The notes under the pieces are model-generated. The model searched no databases and was not told the DNA's origin. It saw only the letters and a list, made by a program, of their open reading frames with translations. From Tissierellales bacterium (GTDB lineage: Bacteria; Bacillota; Clostridia; Tissierellales; VENL01): a stretch of 64,000 nt of DNA. Location of the stretch: contig JANQLB010000093.1 in assembly GCA_028280805.1 (NCBI GenBank), positions 1 through 64,000 on the forward strand. The letters run 5' to 3'. The first letter of the stretch is position 1; each line of letters opens with the position of its first letter. A program made the translations under genes and the position numbers. Below are positions 1 to 8,366 of the stretch, in pieces.

Positions 1-230
1 ATTTATTTTGGTATCGACTAAACAGAAACTGTTGACATTCTCTTAGAATATAACACCCAAAGCTCTGTTAAAAGCAAATTCTAGTTTTTAAAATCTCCTA
101 AATTTACAAATCCTTTTTGTTGACTTATCTAAACGAGTTGAAGCATTGGGATATTATTGATAATACCCCTTCTCCTTTCAAGTGTAGCTGAATAGATTTT
201 ACAAAGCTGTCGCCATCGATGTACACGACT

Positions 231-403
231 CCCTCTCGCCGTCGAAATACCTATAACAACCTAAAAACAAACAAAACCATTTGAAACTTCACTCGTCTCA
301 AATGGCTATTATTAGTCATTTCTTAAAACTATATTTAACTATGTAAAATTTCTTAAAAATCACTTCACAAACTTTAAAGACCATATGCAACACCAGCCAC
401 CAT
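231..403. repeat. Direct repeat, copy 1 (about 170 bp)
   Basis: This block matches 2406-2581 almost base for base through its core (about 268-347 against 2443-2525) and more loosely on both sides. It contains an inverted repeat at 277-305. The two copies flank the Sel1-repeat gene. The rest of the 545 bases before that gene shows no convincing coding sequence; 1-230 probably holds only the intergenic DNA next to a gene outside the window. Confidence 0.8.
265..305 (-). terminator. Rho-independent terminator inside repeat copy 1
   Basis: Read on the minus strand, an 8-bp stem (CCATTTGA / TCAAATGG, extended by two further pairs after a mismatch) is followed by a T-rich tract, TTTTGTTTGTTTTT. 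It lies about 240 bases past the stop codon of the Sel1-repeat gene and would end that transcript. The same hairpin recurs at 2455-2483, and a diverged relative sits at 5219-5247. Confidence 0.65.
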
Positions 404-545
404 TTATTCCCAAAGTGCTGTAAATATTGATACTTAAAAATTATAGCACATTTCAGTGTTGTGTGAAGGGACAAAATTAACTACTACACTGATGTTTTGA
501 TTAGGTAGTTTGAAGTACTGTTACTCTATATATTTCTAAAAAGGC

Positions 546-2240
546 TTACTTGTAAAATGCTGCATCAACTATTCCAAATTTTATATTATCAGCCTTAATA
601 ACCAATTCCATTTCAACAACATCTTTCACATCAACAACAAAATACTGTGGTCTTACACCTTTCTTGATTAAATTAGATTTATAGAGAAGTTTTCCATCTC
701 CATATATTTCTATATATGCCGAAGATTTATTCGAAGTATTTTTTTTATCAGAATTATTTACAACCAATATTCCAGAAAATATTAGATACTTTTTATCTAA
801 ATTGTAACCTCTTTTATGATAAACTGGAGCTTGACAATAGTCAGCACTACAAGTATGGTTTACATAAAGACCATCTTTATATTTATTCCCTATAGTATCA
901 TATAATTCTGGTTTAAAAAATAAAAACCTTATTCTTGATACTAAAATATCTTGTGTATTTCTGATTGTATATAATGGTCGTAATTCGTCAAGTAACATGT
1001 CTTTTTTCATCCACTTCAGAGACTTTTTATACCATTTTATTGCTTCTTCTTCATCTTTTTCTACACCTAAACCATTACTATATATTAACGTAAGTATTTC
1101 ACAAGCTTTAATATTACCCTGCTCTGCTGACTTCTTATACAATTCTACTGCTTTCTCGTAATTTTGTTCTACTCCTATACCAAAAAAATATAATTCTGCT
1201 AAATAGGCTTGAGAAAACTGTTCACCTTGTTCTGATGCCTTTTCATACCATTTTGCTGCTTGTTCCTTACTTGTTTCTACTCCTTTACCATTAGAATACA
1301 TGTGTGCTAGCCAATATTGAGAGCTCCTATGACCCTGCTGTGCTAACTTCTTATACAATTCTATTGCTTTCTGGTAGTTTTTTTCCATTCCTTTACCATC
1401 ATGATACATACCGGCAAGATTAAATTGAGCGAGGGGATAACCTTTCTCTGCTGCAATTTTATACAATTCTACTGCCTTCTCGTAGTTTTTTTCTACACCT
1501 TGCCCATGATTATACATAACACCAATATTATACTGGGCTGGTACAAAACCTTTTTCTGCTGCCTTGATAGTCCATGCTAATGATTTATTATAATTTTTCT
1601 CTAATCCTGTACCATAATAATACATAATACCAATCTCATTCTGAGAGGGAGCATAACCTTGTTGATCTGCCTTTAAATACCATTTTAATGCTTCCTTACG
1701 ATCCTTTTCTACTCCTACACCCTCTCTATACATCCATCCAATCAAATGTTGAGTAATAGCATCTTCTTTATTAGCTTCAGTTAAAATCCACTTTTTTACT
1801 TTTCTAATATATTCTTCGGCCTTTTCTTCATTTTCTATAACACCTTTTCCATAAAAATAACACATTCCTAGTCCAAAGATCCCAAAAGGATTTTCTAACT
1901 CCGCCGATTTTTCAAAAAATTGAACAGCCAGTAGATAATCTACTTGTCTTCCAATTCCATAATAGTGCGAATACCCTAAATCAAAATACTTCTTTCCCTC
2001 ATTTATTTTCTCTTGCTGAGTTTTATCATTCTCTAGAAGAGATAATTCAAATTTATCTGTACTTCCTAAAGATTGCGAAATTAATTCATGTTTTCCAATT
2101 ATATTCTCTAATAAATTGCTATTTTGATTTATTGATACTACCGATGCATATGACTCAAATTCACAATCAATCATAAATATTCCTTGAAATAAAGATGCTA
2201 ATATAACAAGGACAATAAATTTTTCTATTTTTAATCTCAT
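546..2240 (-). CDS. Secreted Sel1-like repeat (TPR) protein with C-terminal NPCBM-like domain
   Basis: A 564-residue protein with three parts. Residues 1-32 form an N-terminal hydrophobic export signal. From about residue 85 to 410 there are about nine Sel1-like repeats of 36 residues, each with a pattern such as A...LG.MY..G.GVEKN and A..WY.KAAEQG. The last 110 residues look like an NPCBM carbohydrate-binding beta-sandwich, ending in VVEMELVIKADN and the VDAAFYK tail. Sel1 repeats are protein-protein scaffolds; with the NPCBM-like end this suggests a cell-surface protein that binds glycan, but the target is unknown. The ATG has a good ribosome site (GGGGAGG). It is transcribed alone between two copies of a 170-bp direct repeat, which hints at gene gain or duplication. 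No enzyme motif is seen. Confidence 0.8.
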   Translation of the reverse strand: MRLKIEKFIVLVILASLFQGIFMIDCEFESYASVVSINQNSNLLENIIGKHELISQSLGSTDKFELSLLENDKTQQEKINEGKKYFDLGYSHYYGIGRQVDYLLAVQFFEKSAELENPFGIFGLGMCYFYGKGVIENEEKAEEYIRKVKKWILTEANKEDAITQHLIGWMYREGVGVEKDRKEALKWYLKADQQGYAPSQNEIGIMYYYGTGLEKNYNKSLAWTIKAAEKGFVPAQYNIGVMYNHGQGVEKNYEKAVELYKIAAEKGYPLAQFNLAGMYHDGKGMEKNYQKAIELYKKLAQQGHRSSQYWLAHMYSNGKGVETSKEQAAKWYEKASEQGEQFSQAYLAELYFFGIGVEQNYEKAVELYKKSAEQGNIKACEILTLIYSNGLGVEKDEEEAIKWYKKSLKWMKKDMLLDELRPLYTIRNTQDILVSRIRFLFFKPELYDTIGNKYKDGLYVNHTCSADYCQAPVYHKRGYNLDKKYLIFSGILVVNNSDKKNTSNKSSAYIEIYGDGKLLYKSNLIKKGVRPQYFVVDVKDVVEMELVIKADNIKFGIVDAAFYK

Positions 2241-2405
2241 AATTTAACCTCCCCATACTCAAAAAAATTATTTTCATTACTCTTATTTCGGCATATTTGA
2301 TTCATGTCCTTCATTTTTCTATATTATATTTAAACCATTAACTTATCCATTTTTAATAATAATTTGCATTTTTTAATTTAGCAGTCGTTATTAATAAATC
2401 CTATT

Positions 2406-2581
2406 CCCTCCTCTCACCGTTGAAATACCGACAACGACTTAAAGACAAACAAAACCATTTGAAACTTCACTCGTCTCAAATGGCTACTATTAGGCATTTC
2501 TTAAAACTATATTTAACTATGTAAAACTAACTGAAAATCATTTCACAAGCTTTAAATACCGGAGGCAACACCATCCACCAT
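2406..2581. repeat. Direct repeat, copy 2 (about 175 bp)
   Basis: Second copy of the block at 231-403, in the same orientation. The central 80 bases are nearly identical, including the hairpin and the stretch that follows it. The block sits in the 532-base gap between the Sel1-repeat gene and cotA. The remaining parts of that gap (2241-2405 and 2582-2772) are AT-rich and show no gene. Confidence 0.8.
2443..2483 (-). terminator. Rho-independent terminator inside repeat copy 2
   Basis: The same stem as in copy 1 (CCATTTGA / TCAAATGG) followed on the minus strand by TTTTGTTTGTC. It lies about 290 bases downstream of the cotA stop codon and is the first hairpin reached by a transcript of cotA. 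Confidence 0.6.
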
Positions 2582-2772
2582 CTACATCAACAATTTCTTT
2601 ACCTTAGAACTCTACTTCGTTACACAACATGCTAAATTTACTAAATACTCCTTTAAAGGTTGCTAAATACATTAATTTCTGTCATTGATCCTACTATAAT
2701 TAAATGTCTTTTTCCCTCTGTATTTTCTGCTTGGATAAATATTTTCAAATTTGCTTAGAGGGTTAAAATTTT

Positions 2773-4317
2773 TTAAGGGATATAATTTACAATTTCGTAG
2801 GGCCTCATCATCTCGTGATCTTCATGCTCCAATATATGGCAGTGCCAAGGATACAATCCTGTATATGGAACAAATCTCATTATTATTCTGGTAATTTCAC
2901 CGGGATTAGCTCTTACTGTATCTTTCCATCCTCTTTCATTGAGTTCAGGAGGTACTGCCGGTGCAGTAGTAAGAATTTCTCCAGTTTCTTCATAGTGTTC
3001 AACATCAAAAGACTGTCTATCCAGAATTTGAAAATTAACTAAATGAATATGTATCGGATGTGTAGAATTGGCTAGATTGATAAGATTCCAAACCTCTATA
3101 CTTCCTAATTGAGGTTTAATTGTAATTGGGTCATCCCATGTCTCATCGTTAAGAAGAAGAAAGGCTCTTCCGTATTTATCTGTTCTCCTAACAAGAGTAA
3201 GATTTCTTTCTAATCGTGCTTCTTTCTCCTTTAAAGGTATTATTAAACTTAATCTGTATGGAATAATACTTAAATCTCGACTTATAAGAGGTAATGATAC
3301 TCTAAACTGCATAATCTGACCTTCAGTATTGGGATCAGCAGGATTTCCCCTTGGAAAGGGAGAAGGAGCGTCATTAGTTAATACGATATTGTGACTCATG
3401 AAATTAGAAAAATCAATTATAACGTCTGCACGTTCTGCAGGAGCTAATAAAATCTGTTTTGTTATAATGGGTGTATCAAGTAAACCCCCATCAGTACCAA
3501 TTTGATAAAAGGGTTGACCTGACGAAAGCTTCATTCTATAGAACCTTGAATTTGAACCATTTATAATTCTAAATCTATATTTTCTAGGTTCAACTTCTAA
3601 ATAAGGCCAGACTTTACCGTTAACTAATATGTTATCACCGAAGAAATCAGGAACTACAGAAGGATAAACGCCGGGTACAGGAGGATCAGGTTCATCTGGA
3701 TAGTAAAGCGAACCATCGTTATTAAAAGATCTGTCCTGAATAAGTAAAAGTATTTCATAGCATCCTTTAGGAAGATTAAGACATTCTTCTAAAGGGTCAC
3801 GAATTATATAAGGCCCAGCTAAACCTGCATAGACATTAAGACGTGTAATACCAATAGCGTGAGCATGATACCATAGAGTAGTACCTCGCTGCCTGTTTGG
3901 GTAATCATATATTTTTCTTGTAAAGTCAGGTCCTACTTCTTTATATCCTTTTGTAAACCATGCATCGGGATATCCATCACTGTCTGGACGTACAACACCG
4001 CCGTGAAGATGTACCACTGTTCTAACTCTAGGTTTATCAGCCTCTGCCCCATGTACTGTAGTATCAACGGGAAGCAAATGTTTGCTTGGAAGGTCATTTA
4101 CCCATTTAACCCTAATCCATTGATTCTTATTAACCTCAATAGCTGGTCCGGGATAATTTCCCTCAAACCCCCATACGGTAGTCTCCGGAAGGTCTCTATG
4201 GAGCTTTTGTTTAAATTGCTGCATTCTTATGTTATAAAATGGTACTCCCCCAATCATACCATTAGGTTTAAGAACTTCAACTATAGGAAGTTCGTCAACA
4301 AACTTTGCTAAGGTCAC
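2773..4317 (-). CDS. cotA: CotA-type spore coat laccase (multicopper oxidase)
   Basis: 514 residues, practically the length of Bacillus subtilis CotA (513) and close to it from the first residues (MTLAKFVDELPI) to the last. All four copper-binding motifs are present: HLHGG (about residue 103), WYHAHA (about 150), THPIHIH near the C-terminus, and the WHCHILEHEDHEMM block that supplies the type 1 copper Cys, His and Met. The family oxidises phenols and bilirubin with reduction of O2 to water; in Bacillus it makes the brown coat pigment. There is no signal peptide, as expected for a protein made in the mother cell and placed on the spore coat. GTG start with an AAGGAG site eight bases upstream. 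It is monocistronic. An O2-dependent oxidase in a probable anaerobe suggests a role in spores exposed to air (inference). Confidence 0.93.
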   Translation of the reverse strand: MTLAKFVDELPIVEVLKPNGMIGGVPFYNIRMQQFKQKLHRDLPETTVWGFEGNYPGPAIEVNKNQWIRVKWVNDLPSKHLLPVDTTVHGAEADKPRVRTVVHLHGGVVRPDSDGYPDAWFTKGYKEVGPDFTRKIYDYPNRQRGTTLWYHAHAIGITRLNVYAGLAGPYIIRDPLEECLNLPKGCYEILLLIQDRSFNNDGSLYYPDEPDPPVPGVYPSVVPDFFGDNILVNGKVWPYLEVEPRKYRFRIINGSNSRFYRMKLSSGQPFYQIGTDGGLLDTPIITKQILLAPAERADVIIDFSNFMSHNIVLTNDAPSPFPRGNPADPNTEGQIMQFRVSLPLISRDLSIIPYRLSLIIPLKEKEARLERNLTLVRRTDKYGRAFLLLNDETWDDPITIKPQLGSIEVWNLINLANSTHPIHIHLVNFQILDRQSFDVEHYEETGEILTTAPAVPPELNERGWKDTVRANPGEITRIIMRFVPYTGLYPWHCHILEHEDHEMMRPYEIVNYIP

Positions 4318-4418
4318 TTTATTTTCTCCTTCCTTATAATCTATATAACTAATTACAGAATGAATTATCTATCTCAATGATGACCAAATATAAAAATATC
4401 ACCTATATCTGCTTAAAT

Positions 4419-5060
4419 TTAAACTATTCTTCTATAAACAATCTTTTTTCTATTAAACTTACATACAAGAAAAATATAAATCCAATCATAAATTAAAGTT
4501 GCTATAGAAATTATCTTAATTAAATATGATTCAAAATATAAGATGAAGGCTATAGCGGCAAATAGACTTCCAATCATTTTAAAAACTGCAATGTATATGG
4601 ATTGACCACTCAAATTACCCCGCCTTAGCAATAATAGAATAAAAAGACCGGACATCATCAGATTTTGTGCAAAAGCAGAATATTTTCCGCTAAAATCCTT
4701 AAATTCAAAGGTAATTGCTGTAATAATAAGAAAGCTTAAGACTAAAGTTATAAAAAAAGATTTATAGAAAAACTTTACTGATATGTATTTCTTCAATTTC
4801 CTTCTACCATATCTTAAGTATTGAAACACAATAATGATGTCCAACATAAACCAAATGATATTAATTATATTTTGTATACCATTATGTGGGTAAATGAATG
4901 AAAAAATAAATTCCCAGGAAATATTCGCACAGATTGCAGCCATGGGCATACCATATGTTTTGTCTTGGAATCCACGTTTAATAATGAGTATATATGTTGT
5001 AATCCAAAATAGTCCAGTACCTAATTGAAAAATTATTAGAAAATCACCTTGGTTTTCCAT
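4419..5060 (-). CDS. Seven-helix membrane protein resembling transmembrane terpene cyclases (PaxB/Pyr4 type)
   Basis: 213 residues with about seven hydrophobic helices. The second segment carries KTYGMPMAAICANISWEFIF, a signature I recognise from the PaxB/Pyr4 family of membrane terpene cyclases. In fungal Pyr4 a Glu in the first motif and an Asp near the C-terminus are essential; here Glu50 (in SWEF) and Asp192 (in IYDWIY) occupy matching places. Fungal members cyclise epoxy-farnesyl meroterpenoids, and an actinobacterial member has been tied to drimentine formation. Most bacterial relatives have no known role, so the reaction here is not known. ATG with an AAAGGA site. It lies 100 bases upstream of cotA on the same strand; no dedicated prenyltransferase is adjacent, though a UbiA-type gene lies 31 kb away. 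Confidence 0.6.
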   Translation of the reverse strand: MENQGDFLIIFQLGTGLFWITTYILIIKRGFQDKTYGMPMAAICANISWEFIFSFIYPHNGIQNIINIIWFMLDIIIVFQYLRYGRRKLKKYISVKFFYKSFFITLVLSFLIITAITFEFKDFSGKYSAFAQNLMMSGLFILLLLRRGNLSGQSIYIAVFKMIGSLFAAIAFILYFESYLIKIISIATLIYDWIYIFLVCKFNRKKIVYRRIV

Positions 5061-5212
5061 ATAAAATTCCTTTCAAATAATAAGTTTAAAGATTTGACAA
5101 CTTAAAAAACTAATTATTGTCTATCATACTATATGAAATAAAATTTGCTGTTATGTCAAGAAAAGCTATTCTAAGAAGCTATATCATTACAAAAAATACT
5201 ATTCAAAAATAG

Positions 5213-5247
5213 ACGAAACCATCTGAAATTTAAATTGTCCCAGATGG
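5213..5247 (-). terminator. Hairpin related to the 277-305 terminator
   Basis: CCATCTG / CAGATGG stem with a 15-base loop, followed on the minus strand by TTTCGTCTATTTTT. It follows the stronger terminator at 5281-5317 and has the same layout as the hairpins at 277-305 and 2455-2483, so it looks like a diverged member of that family. Confidence 0.5.
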
Positions 5248-5269
5248 TAATTAATCAACACTATCTAAC

Positions 5270-5317
5270 TTTAAAGTAAATAAGGGTTTAGGCATGTGAT
5301 TACAGCCTAAACCCTTA
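5270..5317 (-). terminator. Rho-independent terminator of the TPP-enzyme operon
   Basis: A perfect 13-bp stem, TAAGGGTTTAGGC (5281-5293) with GCCTAAACCCTTA (5305-5317), and an 11-base loop. On the minus strand it is followed by TTTACTTTA. It lies 27 bases past the stop codon of the thiamine-diphosphate enzyme. Confidence 0.8.
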
Positions 5318-5343
5318 AATTCACAATATTTTTTCTATAACTA

Positions 5344-6975
5344 TTATTTTCTTAGAGATAATGACTCAATCCTGTCATAGAAATCCAATTCTTCACTGCC
5401 ATCAGTTATTAAGTCAATGATACATGGACCCTGTAAATTGCTTATGATCTGTGGAATTTTTTCTAAATCTTCAACTTTTTCAACAGTCATACCCTTAATG
5501 TTTAAGGATTTAGCTAAATTCTCAAATCCTAATCTTTCAAATTTGAATCCTGTACCTTCTCTATTGTTACATAAAAGCTTATATCCTTTTTCAACATATT
5601 CAAGTTTTGCATTATTTAATATAAAATATACTATCGGAAGTTTATACTCTTTTGCTGTTAATATTTCTAATCCATTCATAAAGAATGCACCATCTCCTGC
5701 AAATACTGCTGTTTGCATTTGCGGATTAGCTAAGTGAGCTCCTACAGCTCCACCAATAGCTGAACCCATAGCTCCATAGTTAAGATTTACTTCATACTCT
5801 GATTCTTTATGTAACGACAAGTATTTTAATGAAAAATTTAAACAACCCCCTATATCACAAACGTATAGAGTATTTTGGGGCATAACATCAGGAAGATTTT
5901 CCATAACCTGTCTCATAGATAATCCGGTATGATTTCTAACATATGGTTTATTCCATTCCTTTATGGATTCAGGCTTATTTTCCTTTTCCTTAACATTCTC
6001 TAATATGAATCTAATTGCTTGTCCTAATTCGGCTTTTACAGTAATATCCGTACTAAATACTTTATTAAACTGACTTTCATCCCAATCAATATGTATTATC
6101 TTTTTATTCTTTACAAGCCTTTCGTCAAAAACCCTTGTAGATGCTTCACCTAAACTAGAACCAAGGACTAACAAACAACTGTAATCTCCATTGTTTACAT
6201 ATTGATTTGCTGCATCTGTTCCTGCAAAACCGTAATTTCCAAGATTATACTTAAAACTTCCAGATACATTTCCTTTTCCACCTGGAGTTGTTATAGTATA
6301 CCAGCCCAGCTTGTCAGCCAGTTTCTCAATCTCACTCTTAAGTCCTCTACTTCCCTTACCTACCATTATTAAACCTTTTTCTTCTTGTTCTATTAATTTT
6401 GCTACTTTTAGCAATGCATTATAATCATTTTCATGGGGCACAATTTTAACCTCTTTAGGTATTTCTTGTTTAAATTCTAGTTTTTGAATATCAAGTGGAA
6501 CTGCTATATGTACTGGACCATAAGGAGGCGTTAAAGCAATCTTAATTGCTTTCTCCAATTCTGCTATTATTTCGTTCTCATCAAATACCGTTTTACTATA
6601 CTTGGTGATATTTTCTACCATTTTTTCTGCATTCATATCTTGAATAGCGTTTTTGTTCATTTTTTTTCTATCAATGAAACCAGATATAATTAATACAGGT
6701 GATTTATTTCTAAAGGCATCTCCAATTCCATTAAACATATTACAAATGCCTACTGCTCCTGCTCCTAAACATACTGCTAACTTATTCTTGTTTGAAATAC
6801 TTGCATATCTAGACGCAGAATAAGCAGCTCCTCCTTCATTTTTAATTACTAAAAGTTCTATTCCTTCCAAATCAAATGAATCCCATAAAGGCAATATAGT
6901 GCCTGAATGAATTCCGAATATATGATTTACTCCATTGATTTTCAAATACTTCGCTATTGCATCAGAAATGTTCAC
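5344..6975 (-). CDS. Thiamine diphosphate-dependent enzyme, acetolactate synthase-like
   Basis: About 543 residues with the three-domain layout of the acetolactate synthase / pyruvate oxidase / decarboxylase family. The N-terminal Pyr domain has the catalytic Glu in KNEGGAAYSASRYA; a central Rossmann-like domain follows; the C-terminal PP domain has GDGAFFMNG... NNAKLEY, the Mg-TPP motif. The substrate cannot be fixed: it has no adjoining regulatory subunit (ilvN), so it is probably not the valine/isoleucine enzyme. I place the start at the GTG at 6975, because the run GGGGGGG sits seven bases before it as ribosome site; the ATG at 6990 has none. It is the last gene of an operon with a GAF protein and a SpoIIAA-like protein, an arrangement that may mean signal-controlled 2-oxoacid metabolism (inference). 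Confidence 0.75.
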   Translation of the reverse strand: MNISDAIAKYLKINGVNHIFGIHSGTILPLWDSFDLEGIELLVIKNEGGAAYSASRYASISNKNKLAVCLGAGAVGICNMFNGIGDAFRNKSPVLIISGFIDRKKMNKNAIQDMNAEKMVENITKYSKTVFDENEIIAELEKAIKIALTPPYGPVHIAVPLDIQKLEFKQEIPKEVKIVPHENDYNALLKVAKLIEQEEKGLIMVGKGSRGLKSEIEKLADKLGWYTITTPGGKGNVSGSFKYNLGNYGFAGTDAANQYVNNGDYSCLLVLGSSLGEASTRVFDERLVKNKKIIHIDWDESQFNKVFSTDITVKAELGQAIRFILENVKEKENKPESIKEWNKPYVRNHTGLSMRQVMENLPDVMPQNTLYVCDIGGCLNFSLKYLSLHKESEYEVNLNYGAMGSAIGGAVGAHLANPQMQTAVFAGDGAFFMNGLEILTAKEYKLPIVYFILNNAKLEYVEKGYKLLCNNREGTGFKFERLGFENLAKSLNIKGMTVEKVEDLEKIPQIISNLQGPCIIDLITDGSEELDFYDRIESLSLRK

Positions 6976-7063
6976 AAAAAACCCCCCCATATATTTTTTT
7001 TATGACAGACTAAAAGCTCTATTTAAATAGAATCATCGAGGTACTATGAGGCTAAAAAATATA

Positions 7064-7495
7064 CTATAAACTTTCATTAAAAGCTTCGACTAATTTTTTA
7101 CAATTACTTACCTCTTTATCTGTAAAGTCATGTTGTCTAGCTATATAGGCTATTACTACCAGACCTACAGTTCTATTGTCTTTACGCACCGGGTAAACTA
7201 AATTGCTTTTTATTCCAAAGGTTTTAAATGCCTCTGGTGGATTTGAGTGACCATCTACGTCAGACATAATCAGTGGTTCTTTTTCCGTAAGTAAGTTTGC
7301 TAAAATTGGGTCGTCATTTAAATTTAATTTCATTTTTGAATGTACCTCTTCCCACTGTTCCGGAGTAAGTTTATCTATATTAGTTTTATAAAACGGTCTT
7401 AAAGCACCATTTTCTAACACTTCGTGGTAAGCTATATCTGTCGGGTCCAATATCTGTTGAATGTCTTCAAACAAAGTCTTTAATTTTTCCTTCAT
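7064..7495 (-). CDS. Stand-alone GAF-domain protein
   Basis: 143 residues, essentially one GAF domain (about 10-140): a small alpha/beta sensor with a central region VYPVRKDNRTVGLVVIAYIA typical of the last strands. There is no output domain, so it cannot act alone as a histidine kinase, cyclase or transcription factor. It may bind a small molecule and act on its neighbours. It is the middle gene of a three-gene operon: 35 bases after the SpoIIAA-like gene and about 88 bases before the TPP enzyme. ATG start with GGGGTGAT ribosome site. Ligand unknown. Confidence 0.7.
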   Translation of the reverse strand: MKEKLKTLFEDIQQILDPTDIAYHEVLENGALRPFYKTNIDKLTPEQWEEVHSKMKLNLNDDPILANLLTEKEPLIMSDVDGHSNPPEAFKTFGIKSNLVYPVRKDNRTVGLVVIAYIARQHDFTDKEVSNCKKLVEAFNESL

Positions 7496-7530
7496 TATAG
7501 AATCACCCCGCTTATAATGTTATCTCAGTA

Positions 7531-7944
7531 CTAAAATCCTTTGGTATTTAACCAGCTTTTTGCTGCTGCTTCATCTTCAAAAAACTCTAAAGTAAATCCT
7601 GGTACGTCTTTAATACTTCTTTTCATCTGTAATTTTACTACTGCTCCTGCTTCTATCATTGCACAACTAGTATAACTATTTGATAATCCCCAAACTGCAT
7701 GATCATTAACTTCTTTTGCAATATCTTCCTTTATTGTATAGTCTTTCATATGACAAACTTTTGCCCAAGGTTTATTTTCCTTACCTTTACCAATGTTTAA
7801 TAATGAACTTATTTCAGTTTCATAAATATTTTGATGCTTCTTAATATCTTCTTTTGATAATGCATCCGTAACATATTCGTATACTATTCTCCTTGTTGTA
7901 TCTACTTCATAAATCATATTGGATCCTTTAATCTTTTTTAACAT
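7531..7944 (-). CDS. Small protein, possibly SpoIIAA/STAS-like
   Basis: 137 residues, no signal peptide or membrane segment. The alternation of strands and helices and the end (EDEAAAKSWLNTKGF) resemble single-domain SpoIIAA-like (STAS/SEC14-type) proteins, but the match is weak and I do not recognise a specific family. It has two cysteines (in AKVCHM and TSCAM). First gene of the operon with the GAF protein and the TPP enzyme; ATG start after a strong AAGGAGG. The most likely use is as a small regulatory or lipid/ligand-binding partner of the next two products (inference). Confidence 0.55.
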   Translation of the reverse strand: MLKKIKGSNMIYEVDTTRRIVYEYVTDALSKEDIKKHQNIYETEISSLLNIGKGKENKPWAKVCHMKDYTIKEDIAKEVNDHAVWGLSNSYTSCAMIEAGAVVKLQMKRSIKDVPGFTLEFFEDEAAAKSWLNTKGF

Positions 7945-8059
7945 TAAAATTCCTCCTTGTTTTTATATTTTTTTAAAGGTTTAGCAGTTTTAGTAAAGAA
8001 AATTAACTTTTTAGCAATTTTGAATATTTCTTTAACAAAACTTAAAACCTTATAAAACC

Positions 8060-8088
8060 ATTATATCTTAAAATATAATAAATTGCTA
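8060..8088 (-). promoter_or_regulatory. Candidate sigma-A promoter of the three-gene operon
   Basis: On the minus strand: TAGCAA, 17 bases, TATAAT. The -10 box is perfect, the -35 box poor, as in promoters that need an activator. The leader would be about 110 bases. The 422-base gap 7945-8366 holds this promoter, a dyad at 8167-8185 and the ggt terminator; no gene is seen in it. Confidence 0.4.
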
Positions 8089-8166
8089 TTAATATTTGGT
8101 GAAATTTGGCGAATAAAATCGAAATTCGTAATATTTCATTTTTTACTTTTTAAAAAAGTACCTGTT

Positions 8167-8185
8167 TATTAGACTGGTTCTAATA
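8167..8185. promoter_or_regulatory. Palindromic operator candidate TATTAGA-N5-TCTAATA
   Basis: A perfect 7-bp inverted repeat with a 5-base spacer, about 80 bases upstream of the -35 box of the candidate promoter at 8060-8088. Size and place fit a site for a dimeric activator. No regulator gene is next to it. Confidence 0.35.
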
Positions 8186-8316
8186 CTATATTATTTAATC
8201 TCTATTTTCATAATATATCTTAATATCTATTTTTATATCGCTTAGACGGGTCTATTTATATAAAATATAACAGATCAAAATAATATAATAGTTGTCTGTT
8301 TCTCTTTTTACAATAT

Positions 8317-8341
8317 AAATTAAAACCTCTATTTCTAGAGG
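8317..8341 (-). terminator. Rho-independent terminator after ggt
   Basis: CCTCTA-TTTC-TAGAGG stem-loop with TTTTAATTT following on the minus strand, 26 bases past the ggt stop codon. Confidence 0.65.
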
Positions 8342-8366
8342 CACTCTTTATTTAATATAATCAATT

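Noticed and set aside
2815-3042. Open frame on the plus strand inside cotA
   Set aside because: Shadow frame of the laccase gene, which has full copper motifs.
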